Assembly (NCBI RefSeq): GCF_023053635.1
Contig: NC_086172.1
Coordinates: 69,986,681 to 70,050,680 of the forward strand
From: Elgaria multicarinata webbii
Taxonomy: Eukaryota > Chordata > Lepidosauria > Squamata > Anguidae
DNA: 64,000 bases
Direction: 5' to 3'
In this document: piece by piece, positions 1 through 11,182 of the stretch
How positions within the stretch are numbered: the stretch's first letter is position 1
How the letters are laid out: each line of letters starts with the position of its first letter
The notes under the pieces: model-generated
Seen by the model: only the letters and a program-made list of their open reading frames with translations
What the model was told of the DNA's origin: nothing
Databases searched by the model: none
Program-made: the position numbers and the translations under genes

Positions 1-1990
1 GGAGAAAGTCAGGTAGAAGGAGAACCAAGACAGTTAGTGAGAAAGTGGGTCAGGAAAGTGGGAGCTGAGTTAGGGTTGAGAGATAGTGACCTGGTTTGCT
101 CACCCATACTTTAATTTAAATCAGCCACTATACATGCCAGTACTACACCTCCCAGCATGCCTTTGGCAGCCTGCAGGTGCCCACGTCCTCTGAGACATCC
201 TCTTGTTGCCGATGCTGCTCCTCGATAGAGCGTCAAGGAGTAGCATCACCAAGGAGGGGAGGTAAGTGGCTGTCAGTGGACGCACCCAGCTCTGGCCAAT
301 CCTGCTGGGACAGCCTTGGCCAGTGCTTCTCACCCACAAAGTGCTACATCAGGAGCCTGTATTGAAGGGCTGGGGCTGGGCTGGGCCAGGCACTCCCCCA
401 CTTTTGTTGGGTCTGTTTCTGGGCATGCACAGAGTACCTCCCCTTCCTCCCTCCCTCTTAAGGGCAAAGGCTATGCGCTTGCTTCCCCCAGATTCTGAGA
501 AAATAGCAATATCAGGATGGAGTGCCTTTGAGCATGTTCAGCCCCTCAAAGTCATGCTGCTGTATCTAGTTACATTTTAAAAGCCCGCAGAGGGTGAGAG
601 AGGCCACCGCAAATAGATGCAGCTCATTTATATAGTTTGTTTCCTTTTATGTGGGATTTGGTTGATTACCCATGGTTGATTACATGTCTTGGTTGATTAC
701 ATGTCTTGTGAAAGACATGTAGCAGCCACTCGCCCATGCACTCACAATGGCCACCAAAGGCCGGTAAGTCTAGCCTCCTGCCCAAAGCATGCTGGAAGTT
801 ATAGGCGTAAGCCTAGTTTTTTTTAAACTAAATTCTTTAAATTCTTTAAAAATACTTAAACCCCAAAATTCATGTTTTTAGATTTTTCTGGTACATTGTA
901 GAGCCAGACCTATCGTCATGTCAAATTTCAAGTTTCTAACTTATCTGGAAGTGGGTAAACATTTCCAGACATACATAACACACACATACTTTCCGCTTTA
1001 TAGGTAGAGATAAGATAGCTATGCCTTATAGAGTTATGGCAACAACAAACAAACTACATCAAAGGAGAATTCCATGAAATATTCTGTTGACATTACAAGT
1101 CCTTGTGATTAAAAAGGCATTTACTCACATATCTAGTGCTGCCAACAAATCACCTAGTGATGTTTGTCTTTGCTAGTGTGATTTGCAGCTCCTATCTTGT
1201 TTTCAGGCCTGGAAATTGGAAGACCCAAAATGGATTCACATACCATTTTAAAACTTGTCTTTACACCTTTCTCATGCTTGGTGAATATGATGATGATCAT
1301 CAGCATCAGCATCTGGAAATGTTGGGATTCTCCAAACCTGCAGTTACCTCTCTGTTGTGAATAAATGGTGCCATTTTGGCTACAAAACGACTCACATTTA
1401 GAGATTTGAGAATGTTATTATTAATATAGAGCAGCCCTCTCCCCCTTTCCCCAAACTAATGATCCTAGCTTTTGTGCAGTTTTTTCCGTGTTCTAAAAGG
1501 TTGAAATGCTACAGGCTTAGTTACTGGCAGGCAGAGCTTAAGGGCACAATCCTATGCATGTTTAAATAGAAATAAGCACCACAACTTGCAGCATTCCTCA
1601 GCCATGTCTTGTTCATGGAGTTTTACAGGTGTGTGTCCAGATGACATCGTCTTCCACTTGTAACTATCCTGGTGTGTTTTTTCACCTCTTCAGTCTTTTC
1701 TCTTTCCACAGAAAAGTTCATTAAGGAGGAAAAGACAGAATAACTGCCCAATTTAGTAGTAGTGGTCGGGGCCAGCTAGCTAGAAGCAACCAGGGAAACG
1801 GAGTTTGCACAGACATCATATGTATTGTCTTAAGGCCACCCCATTGGCTCATTAGAGAAACCAACAATTTTGGATTCTTCCTCTCTTTGAATTTGTTTCC
1901 ATTTCAGCTAGTCCTGATAAGAAGACTAACAACTTCTGGCTGCATTACATCTGCAGTACAGCTGGTCATTATTATAAGCACTGTTTAACA
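1..1990. other. Intergenic flank, no gene seen
   Basis: No open frame here has the length or composition of a gene. Good donor-like sites (GGAG/GTAAGT near 261 and CCG/GTAAGT near 763) have no convincing paired acceptor or coding exon. A short phrase near 1545-1575 (ACAATCCTATGCATGTTTA) matches the ends of the palindromic elements at 12.67, 18.59 and 21.78 kb, so part of this stretch is old repeat. Confidence 0.5.
142..160 (+). promoter_or_regulatory. ZNF143/THAP11-type SBS motif match
   Basis: The 19 bases ACTACACCTCCCAGCATGC match the ACTACAnnTCCCAGmATGC motif known to be bound by ZNF143 and THAP11/HCF-1 in vertebrate promoters. It lies about 3.2 kb before the CpG island, so a promoter role is not shown. 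Related words occur inside palindromic repeats in this window, so it may be a repeat remnant. Confidence 0.3.
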
Positions 1991-1999
1991 TTAAGGGCA

Positions 2000-2290
2000 T
2001 CATCACGTGGGGGGGGGGGGGGAAATGCGTTTTCTTATTGTCGCTTCTCTGCCCATGCGTTTGTCCTTCATTACTTGCTCTTTCAAAAGAGGAAGTACAC
2101 AAAGTGCACGTTGTCCATTCAGTGAGCCATTTTGATCACTCTGCTTTTCCTGCACGCAGCAGGGGATAGCGGCAAGTTCTCTCTCAAAAAAAGTCAGAGT
2201 TACTGGGGTGTTTTTTTGTCGCAAAAAGGCTAGAAGGGGCAGGAGGCGTGCAGGAAGCAGATGACGTTGAGATGGACCCACAAAAATCTG
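2000..2290 (+). repeat. Interspersed repeat, family A copy 1
   Basis: This stretch aligns by eye, over about 250 bases, with the reverse complement of 14300-14640. Shared blocks include CCATTCAGTG, the GGCAAGT block and a GGAGGCRTG block. It starts GGGCATCATCACGTGG, followed by a run of about 14 G. It is probably a non-autonomous DNA element; the family is unassigned. Confidence 0.5.
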
Positions 2291-2554
2291 TGAGTGTGCA
2301 ATAACTAGTGTGAAATAAAACGCTCCTCTGATGGAGCTCTAAGAGTTGGCGCTTCAGTTCTCTTGCTTTCCTTTTCCCTCCCTGTCTCTTTCGCCTTTGT
2401 GTCTGTCATTTTACATTGTACACCTGAGGGCAGGGGATGTCTTGGTTTTTATTGACCCATAAGTCGCTCTGAGAGATTGTTCCGGCTGAAGAGCAGATAT
2501 AAATGTGTTTTGTTTGTTTTGTGAGCAACTCTAACCCTTTTTGACACCCTGAGA

Positions 2555-2746
2555 CCCTGTTCAGATGACACGCTAAGCCACAGTGGTTAAACATTTAAAG
2601 ATATACTTTATGGCTTAGAGTGTTGTGTGAACGATTCCTAACCACGGTGGCTACATAACCATCGTTTATACATGCTCACTAACTATTTGCTGCAACGGGG
2701 TTAGCAGCCTAACCATGGCTTAGTGTGTTGTCTGAAAAGGCCTTAA
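2555..2746 (+). repeat. Palindromic MITE, CTGTTCAGA family, copy 1
   Basis: Inverted ends read ACCCTGTTCAGATGACACGC on the left and a complement of GCCTTTTCAGACAACACACT on the right. Inside are alternating arms built on TAACCATGGT-like words. Two further copies are at 33118-33310 and 41392-41605. There is no coding capacity; the target-site duplication cannot be fixed by eye. Confidence 0.7.
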
Positions 2747-2767
2747 GAAGGCAAGGTAGGCAGATGG

Positions 2768-2768
<1 letters not shown>

Positions 2769-2825
<57 letters not shown>
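2769..2825 (+). repeat. (ATT)n microsatellite
   Basis: About 18-19 uninterrupted ATT units. It abuts an antisense L2 3' end at 2826, so it is the expanded tail of that LINE. Confidence 0.95.
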
Positions 2826-3085
2826 TCTTACCCGCCTCTCCCTCTGGATCGAAGCGGGGAACAACACTGAATACAAAAATACTATAAAATACATAAAACT
2901 GATTAAAAACATATAAAACTAATACATTATTAACGTAACAGTCAGACATCTTAAAATTCGACTGGATAGGCCTGCGGGAAAAGATCAGTCTTTATGGCTT
3001 TCTTAAATTCGGAAAGACTGTTAAGTTGGCGAATCTCTCCTGGCAGGCCATTCCACAGTCTGGGAGCCGCAGATGAGATAGCTGA
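2826..3085 (-). mobile_element. L2-type LINE 3' end, antisense
   Basis: Read on the minus strand it encodes the end of an L2 RT reading frame (a block rich in GLPGEIRQL and FPQAYPVEF-like words) and then a short 3' UTR running into the ATT tail. The same block occurs in sense at 45470-45560. The element is strongly 5' truncated. Confidence 0.75.
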
Positions 3086-3301
3086 AAGCATGAAAGGGAA
3101 TCGTCCTGGCAAGTATAAGGAAATGCCCTTAGTAGTAAGAGTGCTCTTCTTCTTCTCTCTCTCCTAAAATAATAATAATAAAAAAATCTCCCTCTCCCTT
3201 TTAACATTCTTCTCTCTCTTTCGTGTGGGTGTCTTTAGAATTGCAGCATTCATCCGTGTTGTGAACTTGGTCATACAGCCGAAGAATATTATTTGTTTGC
3301 C

Positions 3302-3620
3302 CTCTCACCGCCACTTGGGCGGCGTCTTTGTCCCGAGTGGGGCTGAGGAAGGAGGCAGGAGCTAGGGAGCGCGCCTTCCACCACGGGGACGCGCCTGCTT
3401 GAGCGCTCAGTCCGGACGAGTCCCGGCAAGCAGGCGATAACGGGGCAAGCAGCTGACGGCGGGCGAAAGGTGAAGGGGTGGGGTGGGGTGGGGGAAGGAG
3501 CGGTCCGGGCCCGGGGAGAAGAAGGCCGCGCGTCTCCTCAGCAAAAGCGGGCAGGGCGGGGGTCCCTCTTGCGCGAAAGAAGGAGGCTTCCTCGCCGCGT
3601 GTGCGGCTGACTAGAAGTTG
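3302..3620 (+). promoter_or_regulatory. CpG island, probable promoter of kelch gene
   Basis: This is the only clear CpG island in the window: roughly thirty CpG in about 320 bases, including GCGCGC blocks, against a CpG-poor background. It holds G-rich Sp1-like boxes and no TATA box. A usable donor (CGAAAG/GTGAAG) lies near 3468. It is the nearest island upstream of the plus-strand kelch gene, whose first coding exon is at 14.0 kb, so I take it as promoter and first non-coding exon. Use by a minus-strand gene beyond the left edge is also possible. Confidence 0.65.
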
Positions 3621-3822
3621 TGGTCTGAAGTATTGCTTTTCCTCTCAGTGAGTGTTTGCTTCCGCTAACTTCAAAAAGACGGAACGAAACAACTTTTGGG
3701 TGCCTCCACCCCGCTAGTTTCCCTTTTAATATGGCTGGCGGGGGAGGGGGAAGCTGTGAATATTAGTCTGTGGAGGAGGAATGGTCGTCTCCGTCTTCTT
3801 TCTTGTAGTGCAGCCTTCCCAA

Positions 3823-3903
3823 ATACCCTCCAAATGTCTTGGACTACAACTCCCATCCCCAGACAGCATAATAGGAGTTGTAGTCCAAGACATCTGGAGG
3901 GGA
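3823..3903. repeat. ACTACAACTCC hairpin MITE, next to promoter
   Basis: Near-perfect inverted repeat: an arm ending GTCTTGGACTACAACTCC and its complement GGAGTTGTAGTCCAAGAC, separated by a short loop, with CCTCCARATG at both outer ends. Diverged copies lie at 21455-21600, 24195-24315 and 63047-63175. This copy sits about 200 bp downstream of the CpG island, in the presumed first intron. Confidence 0.75.
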
Positions 3904-4754
3904 CCCTGGAGGGCTGTTTAAGCGTTTGGGACTCTCTGTATCTCCGTCAGCTCGTCTTTTAAGGAGACGTTAAAGAGAGGACAGGAAACAAGTTTTCTCC
4001 CATGTAGAACTTTCCCCTGGGTGTAGAGGAAGACCACCTCCCCTTCCTGCTCACTTCCACCCCTCAGTGTCCATTGAGGAGATGATGGGATGTGAGGAGT
4101 GGCTTCCTCCCTCCTTACACTTTCTCTGTGTTTTTGCAAAGATGTGTAGAACTGCCTGGGAATTTTTTCTAGGGCTTTCTAGGGAATTGTTTTCTAAGGT
4201 ATGTAGGCAACGCTTAGCTTCTAAACTGATAAGACCCCTGAATGCAAACTTGCTTTAAGTCACGATTTCTGATTGGGAATGCCTCGTCCTCTCCATTCCT
4301 GGATGGGTGGCAGCTGGTTACAGTTATTTACTGGTGAGGGAATTCTCGCTCGCTCGTTCTCATGTTTCACAGCTGAGCCCTGATTGCTGTGAAAAACAAG
4401 CCCTAGCCATGGAGCTTTCATTGAGTTCTGAGTTCTTATGTATCTGCGATATTAAGAGGGTTAGGGGTCTAGAGCCACCCTCTTCACTTTCAACACCACC
4501 CTGGAGCAGGAACACAATGCTGTTGCGTTTGAAACAGGTTCTTGTCGTTGAACTTCCTCTCTGTTGGAAATCAGCAGTGACATCGTATTAATCAGAAGAG
4601 GAAATCTGAGACGGTTGCAGGAGTACAAAAATAAAGTGCAAGAAGAGGAGCCTTGCAAAGCGTAATTGACGCTTTCCGTTAACTCATGCAGAACTGTTTA
4701 CTTTTAAATTTGCTAGGTTTGTAGGCTATGTAACTTTTTCCATAGAACGACGTG

Positions 4755-4858
4755 AACAATGTGCTTTCTAGATATCTAAATAACCCTGTGAAGGGGGCTA
4801 GGCTGAGAAATACTGCTTGCCCAGGACCATTCAGTGATCATCATGGCTAGACAGGCAT
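4755..4858 (+). repeat. MIR-like SINE fragment (weak)
   Basis: A phrase running from ACCCTGTGAAG through GGCTGAGA to CCAGGACCATTCAGTGA resembles the middle of MIR-type SINEs (ACCCTGTGAGG, CCAAGGTCACCCAGTGA). Similar better copies are at 32353-32582 and 53640-53835. Confidence 0.4.
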
Positions 4859-4860
4859 TT

Positions 4861-5033
4861 GAGCAGTACGACAATGGAACAAATTACCTAGGGAGGTAGT
4901 GGGCTCTCCCATACTAGAAGCATCCAAGATGCAGCTTGACAGTGATTTGTCAGGTATGCTTTAAGATGGATTCATGCATTGAATAGGGAGGCTGGACTCT
5001 ATGGCCCCTTCCAACTCTACTATTCTATGATTA
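4861..5033 (+). mobile_element. CR1 LINE 3' end
   Basis: Matches the last part of the CR1 at 42628-43440: the block coding [10 protein letters not shown], then GGAGGCTGGACTCTATGGCC, then the tail CCTTCCAACTCTACTATTCT followed by ATGATT. Heavily 5' truncated, as usual for CR1. Confidence 0.85.
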
Positions 5034-5306
5034 GGCCTTCATACTTAACAAAGCCTGTTTTCTATATCACACTGGCTATTGATACTTCCTTATACAGAGG
5101 TTGATGGGCCAGAAACTGTATACTTTCTTGAAGCATCTAGGGATTTCCCCACAGCTTCCTTGGGCTCATCCAGGAGAGTCTGCTCAAACTAGGGTGATAC
5201 TGTGCTAGGCAGGGCAACATTAAAAGACATCGAATTTCTGTGTTGGGCCATATTTTTGGAATGCCACATACCTCTGACACAAAAACTGTGCTTTGCGTTT
5301 CCCCAG

Positions 5307-5406
5307 CAAAGAAGTATACCTCTGACATCTGTTCCTGAGGACAGGCATATCAAGACTCCCAGCATCCATAGTCTGCATTGGAAAGAAGGATATTCCAAGG
5401 AGGCAG
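5307..5406 (+). other. Candidate 5' UTR exon of the kelch gene
   Basis: A 100-nt segment framed by a good acceptor (CGTTTCCCCAG) and a strong donor (GGCAG/GTAAGTGG). It lies between the CpG island and the first coding exon. One frame is open through it, but joined to the exon at 14025 that frame hits a stop before the kelch ATG, so it would be non-coding leader. It may instead be a chance pair of sites. Confidence 0.4.
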
Positions 5407-5511
5407 GTAAGTGGTTACATCTAATTCCAGTTATTTCACTCGATATCCTACTGCTAGAAGTACAACAAATGAATCAGGATAAAGAATCTCTGAGGATCTC
5501 TGGACATTATT

Positions 5512-5705
5512 TGTTTATTTATTAATTACATTTCTATACCACCCAATAGCTGGAGCTCTCTGGGCGGTTCACAAAAATTAAAAACATTCAAAGTATAAAA
5601 CAACAGTATAAAACCATAATATAAAATACAATATAAAAGCTCAACCAGATAAAAACAGCAGCAATGCAAAATTACAAATTTAAAACACCTAGTTAAAATT
5701 TATTT
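5512..5705 (-). mobile_element. L2 LINE 3' tail, antisense
   Basis: Contains the complement of the L2 terminal block GAACCGCCCAGAGAGCTC followed by a TAAATAAA tail. Upstream of the tail is A-rich L2 3' UTR. The same tail ends the complete L2 3' part at 36035. Confidence 0.85.
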
Positions 5706-6238
5706 ATAGACTGTTAAAATGCTGGGAGAATAAAAAGGTCTTCCCCTGGCATCTAAAAGCATATAATACATTAGGATGCTAGTAGGTGGATGCTACCTCT
5801 GATTAACAATCCCGTTGGAGTTGGGCTGTCACTTATGCTTCTCAGTCCAGTCTTGGTTCTCTCTTTCTTCCTCTCGTGGCCCACCTCTTCTGGAGTGCCA
5901 ACGTTGATACAGAGAAATAAGAAGTGGAACTGACTGGGCTAAGCTACCAGGTGCTGCTGAACAAGTCAGCAGCTCCTCTCAGAGAAGGTTTTGCAGTGCA
6001 GGTATGTAGGTGGATGACAGGTTAAATGCTTGTTGCCAAGGAGGCATGCATTTCATGCCATTTTGAATGTTTCCCCAGTACCTTGTTGCAAAAGGTCTCC
6101 ATTTTATCAAGGGGAGAATAGATTGCAAATGTAAACTTTCCTGTACTAACAGAACATTTCCCACCCTCTATTCAGCAGCCCTGAGACCTTGGGAATGTGT
6201 TAATGCTGCTAACTCTATACTTAGCTCTAATCTAATCA

Positions 6239-6466
6239 AGTCACAAGCTGAATATGAGCCAACAGTGCAATATGGCTGCAAGAAAGGCAAATGCTATTTT
6301 GGGCTGCGTTAATAGAAGTATAGCTTCCAAATCACGTGAGGTACTGGTTCCTCTCTATTCGGCCCTGGTTAGGCCCCATCTTGAGTATTGTGTCCAGTTC
6401 TGGGCGCCACATTTCAAGAAGAATGCAGACAAGCTGGAGCATGTTCAGAGAAGGACAACGAGAATG
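6239..6466 (+). mobile_element. CR1 LINE fragment
   Basis: Aligns with few mismatches to 42803-43025 of the larger CR1 copy. It encodes the NMAARKANA / [15 protein letters not shown] part near the end of the CR1 RT protein and lacks the 3' tail. It continues into unrelated DNA, so it is truncated at both ends. Confidence 0.85.
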
Positions 6467-6775
6467 GACCAACCCACTCAATGTGCCACAATGGGGATGA
6501 AAACTGGGCCTGCTTAGCAGATCTGCTGAGGATGCCTTATCTTGATCAAGTATGCAATACTCTGTGTCTCAGACTGCCTACTCCCCTGTTGCTGTCTGTC
6601 CCAAACTTCCAAGGCTCACCCACAGTAGCACCTGCTTCTCAGCTAGCTGTCAGGTTGACCAGTGGCCACATGTGACATTCCCAACAGGCACTGGGGCTTG
6701 CAGACAGCTGGTCCTGGGCCACACCACAGCCAGGAGCAAGGAGGCAAACAACAGTGGTCTAGTACAGCTACCCCT

Positions 6776-7135
6776 TGTTTACATTCTTTTGTATTTATTT
6801 AAAATATTTTTGGCTGTCTTTCAGGGCACACGCCATAAAACAGTTAAAATAATAAAAACAATAAAAATATAAACCAGTAAAACAGCAATAAAAACAACAA
6901 TAAAAGCTAGTAATAAAACCAACAGCAACAATATTTGCAATAACAATAACAGCAGTCATATAAAGGAAAGACCAAGATAAAATTAGAGTTTTTGAAGGAC
7001 TTCTTAAAACACAGCAATGAGGGAGTATGGCAAACCTCTGATGGCAACTTGTTCCAAAGGTGTGGGACAACAGCAGAGAAGGTCCTCTCATGTGTGATCA
7101 TACACCTAACTGGTCTCAAGGGTGGGCATATGGTA
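6776..7135 (-). mobile_element. L2-like LINE 3' end, antisense, diverged
   Basis: On the minus strand a segment resembles the L2 RT C-terminus (TFSAVVPHLWNKLPSEV), followed by a long A/T-rich 3' UTR and tail. It is a different subfamily from the copy at 34.56 kb and clearly older. Confidence 0.65.
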
Positions 7136-7699
7136 TTCTTAACTTTACTTCAGATCCTTGTTAGCTTTTCCACCTTTGGCTGAGTGCCACGGAAGTGCTT
7201 TGTGTTTATTTTCCTATAAGACATTACTTCCAGGATAATGCTTTTCATTCAGAATTGGCTTGGTATGAGAGACAACTAATTGCACTAGAAAACCTCTTAC
7301 TTTAAGAGTCCTATCAAGAGGAGTTTCAAAGGAGTCTTACTCTGGAAGGAGACTTCAGGATTTCAAGAGGAGTTGATTTTCATGACAGCTAAGTAGTTTC
7401 TAATATGTAATGCAAATTATATAAAATTGCATTTAAACTGTTTTTGTTTTATGTTTTTAATTCAGTAAAAATATACAATGGTATTTAATTCAAGTATCAA
7501 GAATGTTATTATTGCTTGGAGCATGTAATACTCTTCTAGTTTAAAGGCTTTCAGACTTCTTGTGTCTGGAGATTCCTGTGGAGAGATTCTAAGATCAGTG
7601 AACCTGCACATTTCTCAGACAAAAGGTATCAAGTAATTGCCCCTCAGACATTGCTTGAGATACAGTGACACAGCTGCTAATATTTATTATAACGTTCCA

Positions 7700-7930
7700 T
7701 ACCATTTATTTATTTATTTATTTAATTTATTTTATTAATTAATTACATTTTTATACCGCCCAATAGCCGAAGCTCTCTGGGTGGTTCACTTCTCTATCAA
7801 TAAGATGCTGAAAGCAGTGAATAATAAAAATTAAAACAATCTGATACTCCACAATGATGAAAACAGAAACAACAAAATCATATGCAACAGTAGAACACAC
7901 CAGCAGCAAAGTGCTGCCATATAATATGCT
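7700..7930 (-). mobile_element. L2 LINE 3' tail, antisense
   Basis: Starts with a TTTATTTATT run and the complement of GAACCACCCAGAGAGCTTCG / CTATTGGGCGGTATA, the L2 terminal block, then about 130 bases of L2 3' UTR. Confidence 0.85.
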
Positions 7931-7939
7931 AAGTACTAG

Positions 7940-8935
7940 TCTAGCACTCTCCAAACATTTGGCAGAACAGAAATATCATACAGTGCAACTGTGTACGTGT
8001 TTGTGTATGTATGTATGTAATAAGTGGAGAAGCTCATGTGATCTACAAAATAAGCATGCTTTCTCTTGCTGCTAATGTAAAAACTAGATATTCCCAGGCA
8101 TTCTGAGGACATCCACCTGCTCTCAGGTTTTGCACATCGCTTCTTGTTACACAATTGATATATTATTCCCTCTATTTCTGATATTTAGGCATGAATGTCA
8201 TTGCTTTTGTATCCCAGATGGCACAATCCGCACACCATCAGGAAAAGTGAGCAGATTCTGGGGAACCCAGATGTTTACCAAACTATATGTTATCTTCAAA
8301 TGATGCTGTGCTTGGGGGCCACAGAATGTTGACTGACCTTTGGGGGAAATAATGGGAAACTGAGAGGGGGAATTGAATGGAGTATCATGGAGGGGGTCCC
8401 TGATTGATTGACTGACTGACCTACTTGGAACAGTGGAAAGGAGCATGCCAAATGGCAACATTTTGTTGCAGGTTCCACTTGTTTTCATATTACAAACTTA
8501 TAATTTGTAAATGTTTTTAAAGGTGGCCTAAAAATAATCCTACATAAAAATAAATAAATTGCGACAATGTAACTACTATCACAGTTGATGGAGTAGCTTG
8601 TCGAAGATGATGTTCTTGTTATATGCAACAAGGGCTTCATGTTAAGGTACTGCAATACTAGGGTATGCATCAGCCAAAGAAGTGGGACACATAGTTGAAG
8701 TATCCCAGTGGTTTAGCTAACCATTTGAGGGTCATTAGTGTTAAAAGCAAACATTCTTTTGGCTATGGCCAGAAAGCACAGTAAATTTCACAAAGAAGTT
8801 CAAACAAGTGCCAAGTCTCTCAGAAAGCGAAATGCATTCACTAGTTTTTTGCGTATGCTAATTTAACCATGTACAAGCTGAGTGTTAAAGAGCCAGGTGG
8901 GGGTGCTACCAGGCTAATTTGAACTGACCTGCCTT
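7940..8935. other. No gene seen
   Basis: Unique-looking A/T-rich DNA with no convincing exon or recognisable repeat on either strand. Confidence 0.5.
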
Positions 8936-9270
8936 ACATTGCTTGCTCTTTGTTGTTTATTCGTTCAGTCGCTTCCGACTCTTCGTGACTTCATGGACCA
9001 GCCCACGCCAGAGCTTTCTGTCGGCCGTCGCCACCCCCAGCTCCCCCAAGGTCAAGTCTGTCACCTCCAGAATATCATCCATCCATCTTGCCCTTGGTCA
9101 GCCCCTCTTCCTTTTGTCTTCTGCTTTCCCTAGCATCAGCCTCTTCTCCAGGGTATCCTGTCTTCTCATTATGTGGCCAAAGAACTTCAGTTTTGCCTTT
9201 AATACCATTCCCTCAAGTGAGCAGTCTGGCTTTATTTCCTGGAGTTTGGACTGGTTTGATCTTCTTGCTG

Positions 9271-9361
9271 CGGCAGGGTCTTGCTATTTACTGTTTTACT
9301 CTGTACAGCACCATGTACATTGATGGTGCTATATAAATAAATAATAATAATAATAATAATA
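9271..9361 (+). mobile_element. 90-bp SINE-like unit inserted in BovB
   Basis: Starts CGGCAGGGTCTTGCTATTTA, passes GTACAGCACCATGTACATTG and ends ATAAATAAATAATAATAAT. BovB sequence continues on both sides (CTTCTTGCTG and GTCCAAGGCACTC), so it inserted after BovB. Copies with the same start are at 39966-40064 (reverse) and 40484-40562. Confidence 0.85.
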
Positions 9362-11074
9362 GTCCAAGGCACTCTCAGAATTTTCCTCCAACACCACAGT
9401 TCAAAAGCATCTATCTTCCTTCGCTCAGCTTTCCTTATGGTCCAGCTCTCGCACCCATAGGTTACTACGGGGAATAGCATTGCTTTAACTATGCGGACCT
9501 TTGTTGTCAGTGTGGTGTCTCTGCTCTTAACTATTTTATCAAGATTTGTCATTGCTCTCCTCCCAGGAAGTAAACGTCTTCTGATTTCCTGGCTGTAGTC
9601 AGCGTCTGCAGTAATCTTTGCGCCCAGAAATACAAAGTCTGTCACTGCCTCCACGTTTTCTCCCTCTATTTGCCAGTTATCAATCAAGCTGGTTGCCATA
9701 ATCTTGGTTTTTTTGAGGTTTAACTGCAACCCAGCTTTTGCACTTTCTTCTTTCACCTTCATCATAAGGCTTCTCAGCTCCTCCTCGCTTTCAGCCATCA
9801 AAGTGGTGTCATCTGCATATCTGAGATTGTTAATGTTTCTTCCTGTGATTTTAACTCCAGCCTTGGATTCGTCAAGCCCAGCACGTCGCATGATGTGTTC
9901 TGCATACAAGTTGAATAGGTAAGGTGAGAGTATACAACCCTGCCATACTCCTTTCCCAATCTTAAACCAGTCCGTTGTTCCGTGGTCTGTTCTTACCGTT
10001 GCTACTTGTTCATTATACAGATTCCTCAGGAGGCAGACAAGATGACTTGGTATCCCCATACCACCAAGAACTTGCCACAGTTTGTTATGATCCACACAGT
10101 CAAAGGCTTTAGAATAGTCAATAAAACAGAAATAGATGTTTTTCTGGAACTCCCTGGCTTTCTCCATTATCCAGTGGATATTGGCAATTTGGTCTCTAGT
10201 TCCTCTGCCTTTTCTAAACCCAGCTTGTACATCTGGAAATCCTCGCTCCATGAATTGCTGGAGTCTACCTTGCAGTATCTTGAGCATTACCTTACTGGCA
10301 TGTGAAATAAGTGCCACTGTCCGATAGTTTGAACATTCTTTAGTGTTTCCCTTTTTTGGTATGGGGATATAAGTTAATTTTTTTCCAGTCTGATGGCCAT
10401 TCTTGTGTTTTCCAAATTTTCTGGCATATGGCATGCATCACCTTGACAGCATCATCTTGCAATATTTTAAACAGTTCAGCTGGGATACCGTCGTCTCCTG
10501 CTGCCTTGTTATTAGCAATGCTTCTTAAGGCCCATTCAACCTCACTCTTCAGGATGTCTGGCTCTAACTCACTGACCACACCGTCTGACCTATCCCCAGT
10601 ATTATTATCCTTCCTATACAGATCTTCCGTATATTCTTGCCACCTTTTCTTGATCTCTTCTGTTTCTGTTAGGTCCTTGCCATCTTTGTTTTTGATCATA
10701 CCCATTTTTGCCTGGAATTTACCTCCGATGTTTCTAATTTTCTGGAAGAGGTCTCTTGTCCTTCCTATTCTATTGTCTTCTTCCACTTCCGCGCATTGCT
10801 TGTTTAGAAATAATTCCTTATCTCTTCTGGCTAACCTCTGGAATTTTGCATTTAGTTGGGCATATCTCCCCCTATCACTGTTGCCTTTTGCTTTCCGTCT
10901 TTCTTGGGCTACTTCCAGTGTCTCAGCAGACAGCCATCTTGCCTTCTTGGTTTTCTTTTTCTTTGGGAAGTTTTTTGTTGCCACCTCTTGGACAATGTTG
11001 CGAACTTTTGTCCATAGTTCTTCCAGGACCCTATCTACTAAATCTAGTCCCTTAAATCTATACTTCACTTCCAC
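9362..11074 (-). pseudogene. BovB reverse transcriptase region, broken
   Basis: Two overlapping frames (11074-10340 and 10434-9362) carry the RT fingers/palm/thumb: NNKAAGDDGIPAELFK, SNYRTVALISHASKV, IDYSKAFDCVDH, the YADD catalytic pair and the thumb FLGAKITADADYSQ. The shift between them falls in the run encoding YIPIPKKGNTKECS / NLYPHTKKGKH, which is read twice in different frames, so a small indel separates the halves. The C-terminus is cut by the insertion at 9271-9361. Confidence 0.9.
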
Positions 11075-11182
11075 TGCATATTCATTAGGAATATTAGTGA
11101 CTCATATCTAACTGATCTGTGGGTCTTCCCTATTCTTTTTAGTTTGATTCTAAATTGTGCAATAAGAAGTTCGTGATCTGAA

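Noticed and set aside
2003-2281. 92-codon minus-strand open frame
   Set aside because: It lies in a repeat shared with 14300-14640 and includes a G run; no splice context or coding character.
2709-2916. Open frames rich in Asn or Leu repeats
   Set aside because: They are translations of the (ATT)n microsatellite.
10356-11111. 251-codon plus-strand open frame
   Set aside because: It is the antisense shadow of the BovB reverse transcriptase.
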